From NCBI RefSeq assembly GCF_037300705.1, contig NZ_CP147776.1, positions 124,001 through 188,000 on the forward strand: DNA of 64,000 nt, written 5' to 3'. Shown here in pieces: positions 1 through 8,669 of the stretch. The position numbers and the translations under genes were made by a program. Below the pieces are notes generated by a model. It searched no databases, was not told the DNA's origin, and saw only the letters and a list, made by a program, of their open reading frames with translations. This stretch comes from Massilia sp. W12 (lineage in GTDB: Bacteria > Pseudomonadota > Gammaproteobacteria > Burkholderiales > Burkholderiaceae_D). Each line of letters opens with the position of its first letter. The first letter of the stretch is position 1.

Positions 1-656
1 AGGACACCTGGCATTGGCGCTGGAATCCGCTGCTGGCGTTGGCCCAGGGCTATGCGGTGATTTTGCCGAATCCGCGCGGCTCGACCGGCTTCGGCCAGGA
101 ATTTGTCGATGGCATATGGAATAATCAATGGGGCGCGCAGTGCTATCGCGATCTGATTGCGGTCTTGAATGCTGTCAGCCAGCATGTCGAAATCGATCAC
201 CAGCGCATCGCCGCCATGGGCGGCTCGTTTGGCGGCTATATGACGAATTGGATCGGTACCCAAACCGGGCGCTTCTCCTGCCTGGTGACACACGCCAGCG
301 TGTACGATATGCGCACCTTCGCCACCACGGTGGATGATCCGGCCTATTGGTATCTGACGATGGGCGGCGCGCCGTTTGCGCGCGGCCCGGAATATGAACG
401 CTATTCGCCGGCGGCCCATGTGGCCAACTGGCGCAGCCCGACCTTGATTATTCACGGTGACAAAGACTACCGCGTGCCGGTGCAAGAAGCGCAAGCCCTG
501 TTTGAAGCCTTGCAATATCACGGCGTCGAATCGGAAATGGTGATTTTCCCGGATGAGGGACATTGGATCGCCAAGCCGAAAAACACGATTGCCTGGTATG
601 GCTTTATTTTTGAATTTTTACAGCGCCATTTAAAAGCGCAGGAGTTGTCGCAATGA
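1..656 (+). CDS. S9 family prolyl oligopeptidase-type peptidase, C-terminal part
   Basis: The reading frame is open from base 3, so the gene starts upstream of the window and only the C-terminal ~218 residues of the alpha/beta-hydrolase domain are visible. The nucleophile elbow GGSFGGYM holds the catalytic Ser. HGDKDYRVPV supplies the Asp and DEGHW the His, so the S9 catalytic triad is complete. The motif NPRGSTGFGQEF before the nucleophile is typical of the acylaminoacyl/dipeptidyl peptidase branch. The protein should hydrolyse short peptides; its location cannot be judged without the N-terminus. The stop overlaps the next start by 4 bases (ATGA), so the two peptidases are translationally coupled. 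Confidence 0.9.
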   Translation, partial: DTWHWRWNPLLALAQGYAVILPNPRGSTGFGQEFVDGIWNNQWGAQCYRDLIAVLNAVSQHVEIDHQRIAAMGGSFGGYMTNWIGTQTGRFSCLVTHASVYDMRTFATTVDDPAYWYLTMGGAPFARGPEYERYSPAAHVANWRSPTLIIHGDKDYRVPVQEAQALFEALQYHGVESEMVIFPDEGHWIAKPKNTIAWYGFIFEFLQRHLKAQELSQ

Positions 657-2590
657 GCGAAATCAAACCCTACGGCGAATGGCGTTCGCCGATTTCCGCC
701 GCCCGCGTGGCGCAAGGCGCGCGCAGCCTGTCTTCGGTGCGGGTAGTGGGGACGGATGTATATTGGCTGGAAGGCCGCGCCAGCGAAGGCGGGCGCAATA
801 CGCTGCTGCGCGCCGGCGCTGCACCGCAGGAGGAAATCACCCCGCTGCCATTCAATGTCCGCAGCCGGGTGCACGAATACGGCGGCGGGGCTTATCTGGC
901 GACCTCTGAATTTGTGGTGTTTTCCCATTTTGCCGATCATCAATTGCACCTGCAGCCATTTGCGGGACAGGTGCTCGCCTTAGGCAACGCCAGCACCCAG
1001 CGTTACGCCGATTTCATTCATGATGCGCAGCGCGCGCGCATTATCGGCGTGCGCGAAGACCATGCGCAATCCGATCTGCAACCGGCCAACACCTTGTGCA
1101 GCCTGGCGCTGGATGGCTCGGGCGCGCAAAGCGTGCTGGCGCAGGGACATGATTTCTATTCTTCCCCGCGCCTCTCGCCGGATGGCCGGCAGCTGGCTTT
1201 TTTAAGCTGGGATCATCCGCGCATGCCGTGGCAGGGCACGCAATTATGGCTGGCCGATTTTGCGGCGGATGGCGCTTTGCAGAATCTGCGCTGCGTCGCC
1301 GGCGGCGCTCAGGAATCGATTTGCCAGCCGGAATGGTCGCCGCAGGGCGAGTTGTTCTTTGTCTCCGATCGCAGCGGCTGGTGGAATTTATACCGCCTCG
1401 ACGCGCAGGGCGCGGCGCATGCGCTGTGCCCGCGCGAGGCCGAATTCGGCGCGCCGCATTGGACTTTTGGCGAGTGGATGTATGGCTTTGTGGATAGCGC
1501 GCGGATTGTCGCCAGCTATATCGAAAACGGCGATAGCCATCTGGCCCTGTTGCAGGCGGATGAGGCCGGTAACTGGAGTATGCAGGCTTTGCCGCTGGAC
1601 TATACCGACATCCATGAATTGGCGGTCTGCGGCGAGCAGGTGGCGCTGGTCGCCGCCAGTCCCACCATTCCGCTGCAAGTCGCCTGCCTGGATCTGGCCA
1701 GCCGCAATGTGCGGGTGCTGGCTTCCAGCATTGCCGAGCTGCCGCCGGCGAGCTATCTGTCACGTCCGCGCAGCATCAGCTATCCAAGTCATGGACGCAC
1801 CGCGCACGCCATGTTTTACGCGCCGAAAAATGATGATTATCAAGCCCCGGCGGGCGAGTTGCCGCCCTTGCTGGTGTTCATCCACGGCGGCCCGACCGGC
1901 ATGGCCAGCAGCAATTTACGTCTGCCTATCCAATTCTGGACCAGTCGCGGCTTTGCTGTGCTGGATGTGAATTACGGCGGCAGCAGCGGCTTTGGCCGTG
2001 CATATCGCGATTTGCTGCAAGGGCAATGGGGCGTGGTCGATGTGCAGGACTGCGTGGCCGGCGCGCAATATCTGGCGCAGCAAGGCTTGGTCGATGCGCA
2101 ACGCTTGGTGATTCGCGGCGGCAGCGCGGGCGGTTTCACCACCTTGTGCGCTTTGGCGTTTTACGATGTGTTTAAAGCCGGCGCCAGCATCTATGGCGTA
2201 TCGGATCTGGCGGCGCTGGATGCGGATTCGCATAAATTTGAATCGCATTACAACGCCTATCTGATCGGCCCGCGCGAACAGGCGCAGCAAATCTATCTGC
2301 AGCGCTCGCCAGTGCACCATGTCGATAAACTCAAGCGCCCCATGATTTTCCTGCAAGGTCTGGATGATAAAGTGGTGCCGCCTTCGCAATCAGAAACCAT
2401 GGTGCAGGCTTTGCGCCAGAAAGGCGTGCCGGTGGCGTATCTCAGCTTTGCCGGCGAGGGACATGGCTTCCGCCAGGCCGCGACGATTGAGCGCGCCTGG
2501 GAAGCCGAGCTGTACTTTTACGCCAAGGTGTTTGGTTTCACTCTGGCGGATGTGGTGACGCCGGTGCAGATTGAGAATCTGCCTGACTGA
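653..2590 (+). CDS. S9 family peptidase (prolyl oligopeptidase/acylaminoacyl-peptidase type)
   Basis: A 645-residue protein with an N-terminal beta-propeller-like region (about 1-380; WD40/TolB-like stretches such as SPDGRQLAFLSWD) and a C-terminal alpha/beta hydrolase (about 390-640). The catalytic Ser lies in GGSAGGFTT, the Asp in LDDKVVPP and the His in GEGHGF. HGGPTG is the oxyanion region. There is no signal peptide, so it is probably cytoplasmic and degrades short peptides. The start overlaps the previous gene's stop (ATGA), which makes a two-peptidase operon. A GC-rich hairpin at 2608-2634 separates it from the convergent sulfotransferase gene. Confidence 0.92.
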   Translation: MSEIKPYGEWRSPISAARVAQGARSLSSVRVVGTDVYWLEGRASEGGRNTLLRAGAAPQEEITPLPFNVRSRVHEYGGGAYLATSEFVVFSHFADHQLHLQPFAGQVLALGNASTQRYADFIHDAQRARIIGVREDHAQSDLQPANTLCSLALDGSGAQSVLAQGHDFYSSPRLSPDGRQLAFLSWDHPRMPWQGTQLWLADFAADGALQNLRCVAGGAQESICQPEWSPQGELFFVSDRSGWWNLYRLDAQGAAHALCPREAEFGAPHWTFGEWMYGFVDSARIVASYIENGDSHLALLQADEAGNWSMQALPLDYTDIHELAVCGEQVALVAASPTIPLQVACLDLASRNVRVLASSIAELPPASYLSRPRSISYPSHGRTAHAMFYAPKNDDYQAPAGELPPLLVFIHGGPTGMASSNLRLPIQFWTSRGFAVLDVNYGGSSGFGRAYRDLLQGQWGVVDVQDCVAGAQYLAQQGLVDAQRLVIRGGSAGGFTTLCALAFYDVFKAGASIYGVSDLAALDADSHKFESHYNAYLIGPREQAQQIYLQRSPVHHVDKLKRPMIFLQGLDDKVVPPSQSETMVQALRQKGVPVAYLSFAGEGHGFRQAATIERAWEAELYFYAKVFGFTLADVVTPVQIENLPD

Positions 2591-2607
2591 GCCTGTCTTT
2601 TCCTGCG

Positions 2608-2634
2608 GACAACGGCCAGAATGTGGTCGTTGTC
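2608..2634. terminator. Hairpin between convergent genes
   Basis: Ten-base arms (2608-2617 and 2625-2634, one G-T wobble) with a seven-base loop sit in the 71-base gap between two convergent genes. No T-tract follows on either strand, so intrinsic termination is only a possibility. Confidence 0.3.
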
Positions 2635-2661
2635 AGCGCAGCCAGCCTGCCGCCGATCTTG

Positions 2662-3528
2662 CTAAGTCCGGCAGCTTGCGCGCAGTGCGGCGTAATCGCG
2701 GTAGCCCAGGCCTGCCATTTCCTCTTGCCAGACTGCAGCTAATTCCTGCTGTACGGCGGCGGGCAGCTCAGGCCCGTTTTGTTGCGGCCTGACCTTCGCC
2801 GCCGCTCCGTGCGCGGGCAAGCCCATGGCCGGATTGCGCGTGCTTTGCACCAGATGGTCGTTGAATTTATCTGCGTGTTGCAGCATGAATTCGCGGCTCG
2901 ATTGATGCAGCACGGTGGCCAGCAGTTCCGCATTCAGACCTATTCCCATCAAGTGTGCAATCTTGCGCACCGCGCCGGCCAGATCTTCCAGCAAGTCTTC
3001 ATAAAACAGCAGCAAATTGCGGGACGGGTCTCTTTGCGCGAGCGCGGCTTGCGCGTGGCGATACCAATTTCTGCCGTGGCGGATGCGGTCGCGCGCGTAT
3101 TGCTCCAGGCTGATGCTGTCCGGCTCAAACATCCAGCCGGACAGAAAGCGCCAATGCGACACCAGGCTGGCGCCCGGATCGCGCAACACAATGATGTACT
3201 TGCCGCCCTGCGGCAAATGCGGCAGCGGGTAATGGGTTTTGAAGGCTTGCGGCTGGAACGCCTGCCCGAGCGGCAGGCGCATATCGTGCGCCATCTCCAG
3301 CCATGGCACAACGCGCGTGATTTCATCAAATGACATATCGCCGCCGCTGCGCAAACCATGCACGATCTGTTGCACCCAGGTCGTGCCGCATTTGGGCGGC
3401 GTGACGATGAACACATCGCTGGCGCGCGCGCGGTAGGAGAGGCCGGCAGCCAGCCCGGCCTCAGTGGCGAAAAATTTACCACGCGCGTGCACTTCCTCCA
3501 GCGTGCGCGGCCGCTGCGCTGGCATCAT
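2662..3528 (-). CDS. Sulfotransferase domain protein
   Basis: A 288-residue protein of the Sulfotransfer_1 family, which moves sulfate from PAPS to a hydroxyl or amine. PPKCGTTWVQQIVHGL near residue 43 is the 5'-phosphosulfate-binding loop. RDPGASLVSHW near residue 115 is the 3'-phosphate-binding motif. The length fits cytosolic-type sulfotransferases, and there is no signal peptide. The start has a good GGGGAG ribosome site and overlaps the stop of the upstream secreted peptidase by 4 bases, so the two are co-translated. The acceptor cannot be inferred. Confidence 0.88.
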   Translation of the reverse strand: MMPAQRPRTLEEVHARGKFFATEAGLAAGLSYRARASDVFIVTPPKCGTTWVQQIVHGLRSGGDMSFDEITRVVPWLEMAHDMRLPLGQAFQPQAFKTHYPLPHLPQGGKYIIVLRDPGASLVSHWRFLSGWMFEPDSISLEQYARDRIRHGRNWYRHAQAALAQRDPSRNLLLFYEDLLEDLAGAVRKIAHLMGIGLNAELLATVLHQSSREFMLQHADKFNDHLVQSTRNPAMGLPAHGAAAKVRPQQNGPELPAAVQQELAAVWQEEMAGLGYRDYAALRASCRT

Positions 3529-6014
3529 GGTTTGTTCTCCCCATTTTTGGCTTCCGGCTTGGGCGGGTTTTTGACCCAGGCATTGAGCCAGTTCTCGCTT
3601 TCATACAGCATATGCAAAACCGATTCACGCGCGCGGTAGCCATGGCTTTCATTTGGCAGCATCACCAGTCGCGCCCGCTTGCCCAGACCGCGCATGGCTT
3701 GGAACATGCGTTCGCTTTGCATCGGAAAGGTGCCGGCGTTATTGTCCTGCTCGCCATGCACCAGCAATAAGGCGTCTTCAATCTTGTGTGCGTATTCAAA
3801 CGGCGACATGGTGTGATATACCTCGCGCGCTTGCCAGAAATTGCGCTCTTCATACTGGAAGCCGAACGGGGTCAGACTGCGGTTATACGCGCCGCTGCGC
3901 GCCAAGCCCGCTTTGAACAGGCGTGTATGAGCCAACAGATTGGCGGTCATGAACGCGCCATAAGAGTGGCCGCCAACCGCCGCCTGGTCGCGCCGCGCCA
4001 CCCCCATGGCCACTGCGGCGTCAAGCGCCGCTTCCGCGTTTGCAATCAATTGCGGCAGGAAGGTGTCATTCGGCTCTTTTTCGCCTTCGCCGATGATCGG
4101 CATGGCGGGATGGTCAAGCACGGCAAAACCCATGCTCAAAAACGGCAGCGGGCCGCCCACGCTGATGTTATTGAAGCGGTAGGGCGAGCCTTGCACCTGG
4201 CTGGCGGCCTTGGCGGATTTGAATTCATGCGGATAGGCCCACAACAAGATCGGCAAGGGGCCGTCGCGCTTGGCGTCATAGCCTGCGGGCAGGTATAAAT
4301 CGCCGCTCAAATCCACCCCGTCCTTGCGCTTGTAATGGATTTTTTCTTTGCTCACGCCAGCCATGTGCGGATATGGATGCGGGAAGCTGGTCAGGGCCTG
4401 CAATTTGCCGTCCGCTTTGCGCAGGTGGTAATTCGGCTGCAGCTGCGGCGCTTCCCGGCTGATGATCAGTTGCTGTCCCTGTTTGTCGAGCAGGCCATGC
4501 ACTTTTTCATAAAACGGCGGCGTGCTTTGGAAGACGCGTTCTGTTTTCTTGCTGCGCAAGTCAAAGCGGTCAAGGAAGGGACGGTCGCCTTGCGGTGAGG
4601 CGCCGTTGCCGTGCAGCCAGATGCTGTTGGCGTCGGCCATCAAGAGGCGTTGCTGTCCGCGTTCATCCTGGCTCAGCACCGGCTCGCCCGGATCGGCGTA
4701 GCGGTCTTCGCTGTTCAAATCGAACAGCAATTCCGCCGCCTGTTTACTATTCGGAGCGATGCGCCATACTTTTTCGCGGCGGGTTTTGCGCCAGCTTTCG
4801 GCAACCAGCGCCAGATTGTCATCGCCCCACAGCACATGCTGGATGCGAAAAGCGAAACGGCCCAATTCCTGCGCTTTGCCGGTAAACGGCGCGGCCAGGC
4901 TGTACAGGACTTCGCGCTGTTCCACTTTGCGCTCCGGGTCACCCTCATCCAGCGTCGCCACCCAGCTCAGGGTGGCCGGCGCATCCGCGCGCCAGCGCAC
5001 ATTGCGCATGCCATTCCGTTCCGCATCCACCCCGGCGGGCACGGTTTCCTGCAATGGATTGCTGCCGAGCAGGTGCGTCAGCTTGCCTTGCATATCGCGC
5101 ACCTCGAAACGCTCGCTGAAATAATAGGCCGGAACCAGATATGACCAGGGTTTTTGCAAGCTGCTGGTGAGCAGAAATTTGCCATCCGGCGAGGGACGGA
5201 CAGAAGTGAATTGATCCGGCCCGCCCAGCAGCCGGCTGCCGCCCTGCAGATCGGCAATCGCCAGCTGCACCGTGGTGTAATGTTCAAACAGGGCGGCGTC
5301 GCCCTCGTCTTTCAGCAAATCAGGAATGGTGCGCATCTGACTGCGCTGCCGCCCCAGGCTTTCCTGCACATTCGGGCCGCTCGGGACGGTGCTCTTTGGC
5401 GGCGGATTGCCGGCGCGCGGCGGGCGCAGCAGCAGGGCCAGATGCTGGCTGTCCGGCAGCCAGGTGAAACCGTTGGATTGCACCGTGTTCAAGAAATACG
5501 GCGAGGCGCGGCGCGCCTGACGCCTGGCGACATCAATCAACCATAATTCCACCCCTTCCGCATGCACATGGGTGAAGGCGATATGGCGCTGGTCGGGCGA
5601 CCATTCCAGCTCCGCCACCGCCAGCCTGGCCGGCAAACCGCTGATCTTGATTTCGGCCCCGCTGGCGTTGTCCACCAGCCAGATATCTTTGCCAAACATA
5701 TAGCGGCTGGCGGAATAATTGCGCGGATGGATGCGCAAACCGGCCAACTTCAATTCCACTTGCGCCACCTGGGCAATCGAGGGCAGGGCAGGGCGCTGCA
5801 CCAGCGCGCTCAAATCGCGCTTGGGACTTAAATACATCAATGGCTGGCGCGGCGCGTCGGCAATCGCGCGCAAGGCTTCAGAGGGTTGCTGGTAGCCGCT
5901 GAGATTTTTGGCCGGCGCCGCGTTGGCGGCATGCGCGCTGTTCAGATAGGCGGGGACATGAAAGGCCAGGATCAGGGCCAGGCTGCTGCTGAGGATGGTG
6001 GTTTTCATAGGCAT
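3525..6014 (-). CDS. Secreted S9 peptidase, glutamyl endopeptidase (CGEP)-like
   Basis: An 829-residue protein with a signal peptide (basic MPMK, hydrophobic core, cleavage near SAHA-ANA). A propeller region (about 60-560) precedes an alpha/beta-hydrolase domain. The catalytic Ser is in GGHSYGAFMTANLLAHT, the Asp in HGEQDNN and the His in NESHGYRARES. The block around the Ser, with RSGAYNR and TPFGFQ after it, matches what I know of the S9D family typified by the plant chloroplast glutamyl endopeptidase. Its expected role is periplasmic or extracellular peptide degradation, perhaps after Glu; specificity is inferred. It is first in a two-gene unit with the sulfotransferase. There is no clear Shine-Dalgarno, so the start could be the ATG two codons later. 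Confidence 0.88.
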   Translation of the reverse strand: MPMKTTILSSSLALILAFHVPAYLNSAHAANAAPAKNLSGYQQPSEALRAIADAPRQPLMYLSPKRDLSALVQRPALPSIAQVAQVELKLAGLRIHPRNYSASRYMFGKDIWLVDNASGAEIKISGLPARLAVAELEWSPDQRHIAFTHVHAEGVELWLIDVARRQARRASPYFLNTVQSNGFTWLPDSQHLALLLRPPRAGNPPPKSTVPSGPNVQESLGRQRSQMRTIPDLLKDEGDAALFEHYTTVQLAIADLQGGSRLLGGPDQFTSVRPSPDGKFLLTSSLQKPWSYLVPAYYFSERFEVRDMQGKLTHLLGSNPLQETVPAGVDAERNGMRNVRWRADAPATLSWVATLDEGDPERKVEQREVLYSLAAPFTGKAQELGRFAFRIQHVLWGDDNLALVAESWRKTRREKVWRIAPNSKQAAELLFDLNSEDRYADPGEPVLSQDERGQQRLLMADANSIWLHGNGASPQGDRPFLDRFDLRSKKTERVFQSTPPFYEKVHGLLDKQGQQLIISREAPQLQPNYHLRKADGKLQALTSFPHPYPHMAGVSKEKIHYKRKDGVDLSGDLYLPAGYDAKRDGPLPILLWAYPHEFKSAKAASQVQGSPYRFNNISVGGPLPFLSMGFAVLDHPAMPIIGEGEKEPNDTFLPQLIANAEAALDAAVAMGVARRDQAAVGGHSYGAFMTANLLAHTRLFKAGLARSGAYNRSLTPFGFQYEERNFWQAREVYHTMSPFEYAHKIEDALLLVHGEQDNNAGTFPMQSERMFQAMRGLGKRARLVMLPNESHGYRARESVLHMLYESENWLNAWVKNPPKPEAKNGENKP

Positions 6015-6123
6015 GTGGAAGTGTCTGGAATCAGCGGAAGATTGTCGATTGTAAGCGAAGTTCCCCTACGCATGGCATATGCGTTTGTGTTGCAATTTGT
6101 TACATTCCCGTGTTTTTTTCCGC

Positions 6124-6152
6124 CATTGAAAATGCCGCAGCCTGCCACATAT
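6124..6152 (+). promoter_or_regulatory. Sigma32-like heat-shock promoter for the Hsp20 gene
   Basis: CATTGAAA (6124-6131), a 13-base spacer, then CCACATAT (6145-6152). The known sigma32 pattern is CTTGAAA, a spacer of about 11-16 bases, then CCCCATNT, so both boxes fit with few mismatches. It lies about 140 bases before a small heat-shock protein gene. Confidence 0.55.
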
Positions 6153-6289
6153 TCGATTCAGGCAGACGGCGCAGCATCAAAACAGCAGCGCAGAACTGTA
6201 AAGATTTCACAGGTTTTTTATGGAAGTGGCAAGCGCCAAGGGCGGCGTTTTGCCCGCAGAAACGATAATCACCGGCACAGGAGGCCAAA

Positions 6290-6781
6290 ATGACAGTTGC
6301 AACCCGTTATGATGCAGTGGATTTATTTGATCAGGTTTTGAATAATATGCTGCGTCCACGTAATTATGAAGCGAATTGCAAAACCCGCGCTGCGGTTGAG
6401 GAAGTGCGTTTAATCCGCATGGATGTGGCGGAAACTGATACGGAATATCTGTTGTGGGCGGAATTGCCGGGTGTGAAAAAAGAAGATATTCAAATCGAAA
6501 TTGAAGGCAAGCAATTGGTGTTGACAGCGCACGGCGCAAAACAGGCGGCGGGGCAAACAGCGCAGGAAAATGCGCAAAATGCAGAAGCGCAAGCACAGCA
6601 AAGTGCGCCGGCGCTGCGTCCGCTGCTGTCGGAGCGCTATAGCGGAAAATGGACGCGCCGCCTGCAGTTGCCTGAAGAAATCGATCAGGAACAGGCGCAA
6701 GCCAAATATCAGGATGGGGTGCTGGAATTGGTGTTGCCGAAACACAAGCCGAAACTGGCGCGCCGCTTGCAAGTGCTGTAA
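6290..6781 (+). CDS. Hsp20/alpha-crystallin small heat-shock protein
   Basis: A 163-residue ATP-independent holdase chaperone. The alpha-crystallin domain runs from about residue 40 (RMDVAETDTEYLLWAELPG) to 158 (YQDGVLELVLPK). The DGVLEL block is the family signature, and the tail RRLQVL resembles the C-terminal I/L-x-I/V anchoring motif. An Ala/Gln-rich insert (about 82-107) lengthens the middle of the domain. AGGAGG at 6279-6284, five bases before the ATG, fixes the start. It is a single-gene unit with a sigma32-like promoter upstream and a strong terminator about 110 bases downstream. Confidence 0.95.
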   Translation: MTVATRYDAVDLFDQVLNNMLRPRNYEANCKTRAAVEEVRLIRMDVAETDTEYLLWAELPGVKKEDIQIEIEGKQLVLTAHGAKQAAGQTAQENAQNAEAQAQQSAPALRPLLSERYSGKWTRRLQLPEEIDQEQAQAKYQDGVLELVLPKHKPKLARRLQVL

Positions 6782-6891
6782 TGATGGCCGGAAAGCGCCG
6801 CAGTCAAATGGCGCAATAATGCAGTAAAGCGCAGCTCAGATGAAAGGAGATTTATGCAAATAACACAGGGGCATGAATGAAATGGTATGTT

Positions 6892-6922
6892 GCGGCAGGC
6901 GCAAGCCTGCCGCTTTTTATTT
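6892..6922 (+). terminator. Intrinsic terminator downstream of the Hsp20 gene
   Basis: A perfect nine-base stem (GCGGCAGGC / GCCTGCCGC) with a GCAA tetraloop, followed by TTTTTATTT. The only gene upstream on this strand is the Hsp20 gene. An eight-codon ORF with its own AAGGAG site (6854-6880) sits just before it and is probably fortuitous. Confidence 0.85.
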
Positions 6923-6991
6923 CAATTCACGGTTCAATAGAAAACCGTTGAATTTGAATAAATGCTTTCTCTGATTGATAAAATAAGTGGC

Positions 6992-7090
6992 GACTATTCA
7001 GCCGAATTCAGGCCATCAGAGCAGACAGGGTTGAGCGTAGCGATAATCCTGCATCTGACAGCGCTGGCTCAAAAAAGGAATGAGTGCAAG
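6992..7090 (+). repeat. Dispersed intergenic repeat, copy A
   Basis: About 100 bases starting with CTATTCAGCCG and containing GAGCGTAGCGATAA, GACAGC and AAGGAAT in the same order and spacing as a second copy at 35034-35133. The leading CTATTCAGCCG also occurs at 7162. No gene is visible within it. Function is unknown; this looks like a genome-wide non-coding element. Confidence 0.55.
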
Positions 7091-7223
7091 GGATAAACAA
7101 GATGGCTTGCAGAGTTTTAAATACCTTGCAGCAAGTTCTCAGAATAGATGCTGCAACCGTATCTATTCAGCCGTTGCGCCGATAATCCGGCTTTGTATGC
7201 GAAGCGGGGCGCAGTTTCACAGT

Positions 7224-7326
7224 GCTTGTCGAACCACGGTTTTGGTTTAGAGCCGTTCGTGGTGAGCTTGTCGAACCACGGTTTTCCATGATCAACCATG
7301 TCCTTCGACAGGCCGAGTACGAACGG
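7224..7326. repeat. REP-like palindromic intergenic repeat
   Basis: GCTTGTCGAACCACGGTTTT occurs twice (7224-7243 and 7266-7285). The second copy lies inside a larger inverted repeat bounded by CCGTTCGT (7253-7260) and ACGAACGG (7319-7326), with CCTTCGACAGGCC in the right arm. This resembles the TTCGACA-type extragenic palindromes common in pseudomonads and Burkholderiales. The remaining bases of 6923-7483 hold no gene I can support; ATTTGCAT/ATGCAAAT form a small inverted repeat at 7426-7449. Confidence 0.6.
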
Positions 7327-7483
7327 TTGCAAGGTTCGGCGCCTCGGCGACTGAATGACCACCTGAAATAATTGTGTTCTGCACGCGGATAGTTATTCCG
7401 TTATCAGGTGCAGCCGCTTGGCGCCATTTGCATACACAGGCATGCAAATAGCGGTAACGACGTGTGCTTGCGCAGTCTTGCGG

Positions 7484-7747
7484 CTAATGCTTGCGCAACA
7501 CCGTAATCGCCGGCTGCCCCTCATTCATGCCATACAATTGCAGCAGTCCCATGGTGGACGCTGCTTGCGACAACATCTGCTGTTGCTGCTGCGACTGCAC
7601 TGCGTTTTGCATGCTCAAACCGATGGAATGGGCCAGCGATTGATAAATGTCGCCCATCGCCATGGCCGGCGCCTCGCCCAGCACTTTGACATTGGCTTGC
7701 GTAACGGCGTCGGTGATTTGATTATTGACTGCGGTGGGGAAAGCCAT
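7484..7747 (-). CDS. RebB family R-body-type protein
   Basis: An 87-residue protein. The N-terminal TAVNNQITDAVTQANVKVLG and the following APAMAMGDIYQSLAHSIGLSMQNAV match the RebB (killing-trait) family. These are small hydrophobic/amphipathic proteins that polymerise into R-bodies in Caedibacter and are widespread in proteobacteria without a proven role. A good GGAG site (CTGAAAGGAGTGCAGA before the ATG) fixes the start. It lies 85 bases downstream of the HlyD-type adaptor gene on the same strand, so the two are probably co-transcribed. R-body loci usually hold several reb genes; here there is one. It may be a substrate of the neighbouring exporter (inference). Confidence 0.85.
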   Translation of the reverse strand: MAFPTAVNNQITDAVTQANVKVLGEAPAMAMGDIYQSLAHSIGLSMQNAVQSQQQQQMLSQAASTMGLLQLYGMNEGQPAITVLRKH

Positions 7748-7832
7748 TCTGCACTCCTTTCAGGAAGAACTGAGCATGCCGGCTTGCGGCGTCCGGACTT
7801 CAGTATAGAAGCCCGGCAGCGCCGCGCAAGTA

Positions 7833-8669
7833 TCACTTTTTCGGCGCGTCCAGCGTGAACGGCAAATCGGCGCGACACTTCACGCCGGAAGGAATTTCAT
7901 GCTTGGGATTGGGCATTTCGGCATACACCGCAAAGCTGCCCGAAGCGGCGTCAATCACCTTATCCAGCAGTTTAACGGTGGCGCTGTATTGGCCGGTGAG
8001 CGGGGCTTCCGGGCTGACTTGCACCTTCATGCCGGCCTTCACCTTGCCAAAGGCGGCCAGCGGCAAAATCACATGAATGCGCAATGGATCAATCTGGGCG
8101 ATGCGCAAAATCGGCTTTTTTTGCGAGCCGGAAGACGGTTCCACAATTTCACCCGGATACAGCAATTGATCTGTCACCACGCCGGAAAACGGGCTGCGGA
8201 TGGTGCGCAAATTCAGCAGGCTGCTTTGCTGCTGCCATTCCAATTTGGCTTGTTCGCGGTTTTCTTTGGCCAATAAGACTTCCGCTTCCGCCTGCTTCAT
8301 CTCGCCTTCGGCGTCATCGCGTTCTTGCGCCGACAGGTAATTGCTGCTTTGCATATCGCGCTTGCGCGTGAATTTCTTTTTGGCGAATTCGAGTTTGCTC
8401 TCCGCACTCTTGCCCGGGCCTTGCATTTGCGATTTGTACAAAGCCAGCGCAGTGGCGGCGCTCTCGGCGCGCGCTTCCAGGCTGGCCAGCACTTGTCCCT
8501 GGCTGATGCGCTCGCCGCGCTTGACATGCACTTTTTCCAGCAAACCTGTGACTGGTGAGGCGATATCCACCGTTTGCGCCGGCTCAATCAGACAATCAAA
8601 CACTGCTGCAGCGGAAATCGGTGCGGCAACCATGCCTAAGCTTGCCAGCAAACACAATTTTGTTTTCAT
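7833..8669 (-). CDS. HlyD/RND-type periplasmic adaptor (membrane fusion protein)
   Basis: A 278-residue protein starting MKTKLCLLASLG with a signal peptide (cleavage near SAAA). The order is biotinyl-lipoyl half (VKRGERISQGQVLASLEARAE), a coiled-coil hairpin (about 75-150, rich in Lys, Glu and Ala), second lipoyl half (IRSPFSGVVTDQLLYPGEIV), then a beta-barrel. It should link an inner-membrane component to a TolC channel. The frame stays open upstream to 9083, but that extension has no protein character and the signal peptide begins at 8669. It diverges from the TolC gene and precedes rebB. It is shorter than typical adaptors (about 350-400 residues) because the coiled coil is short. Confidence 0.88.
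   Translation of the reverse strand: MKTKLCLLASLGMVAAPISAAAVFDCLIEPAQTVDIASPVTGLLEKVHVKRGERISQGQVLASLEARAESAATALALYKSQMQGPGKSAESKLEFAKKKFTRKRDMQSSNYLSAQERDDAEGEMKQAEAEVLLAKENREQAKLEWQQQSSLLNLRTIRSPFSGVVTDQLLYPGEIVEPSSGSQKKPILRIAQIDPLRIHVILPLAAFGKVKAGMKVQVSPEAPLTGQYSATVKLLDKVIDAASGSFAVYAEMPNPKHEIPSGVKCRADLPFTLDAPKK

Noticed and set aside
6854-6880. Eight-codon leader peptide with attenuator before the terminator at 6892
   Set aside because: There is no gene downstream on this strand for the terminator to control, and the codons show no regulatory run.
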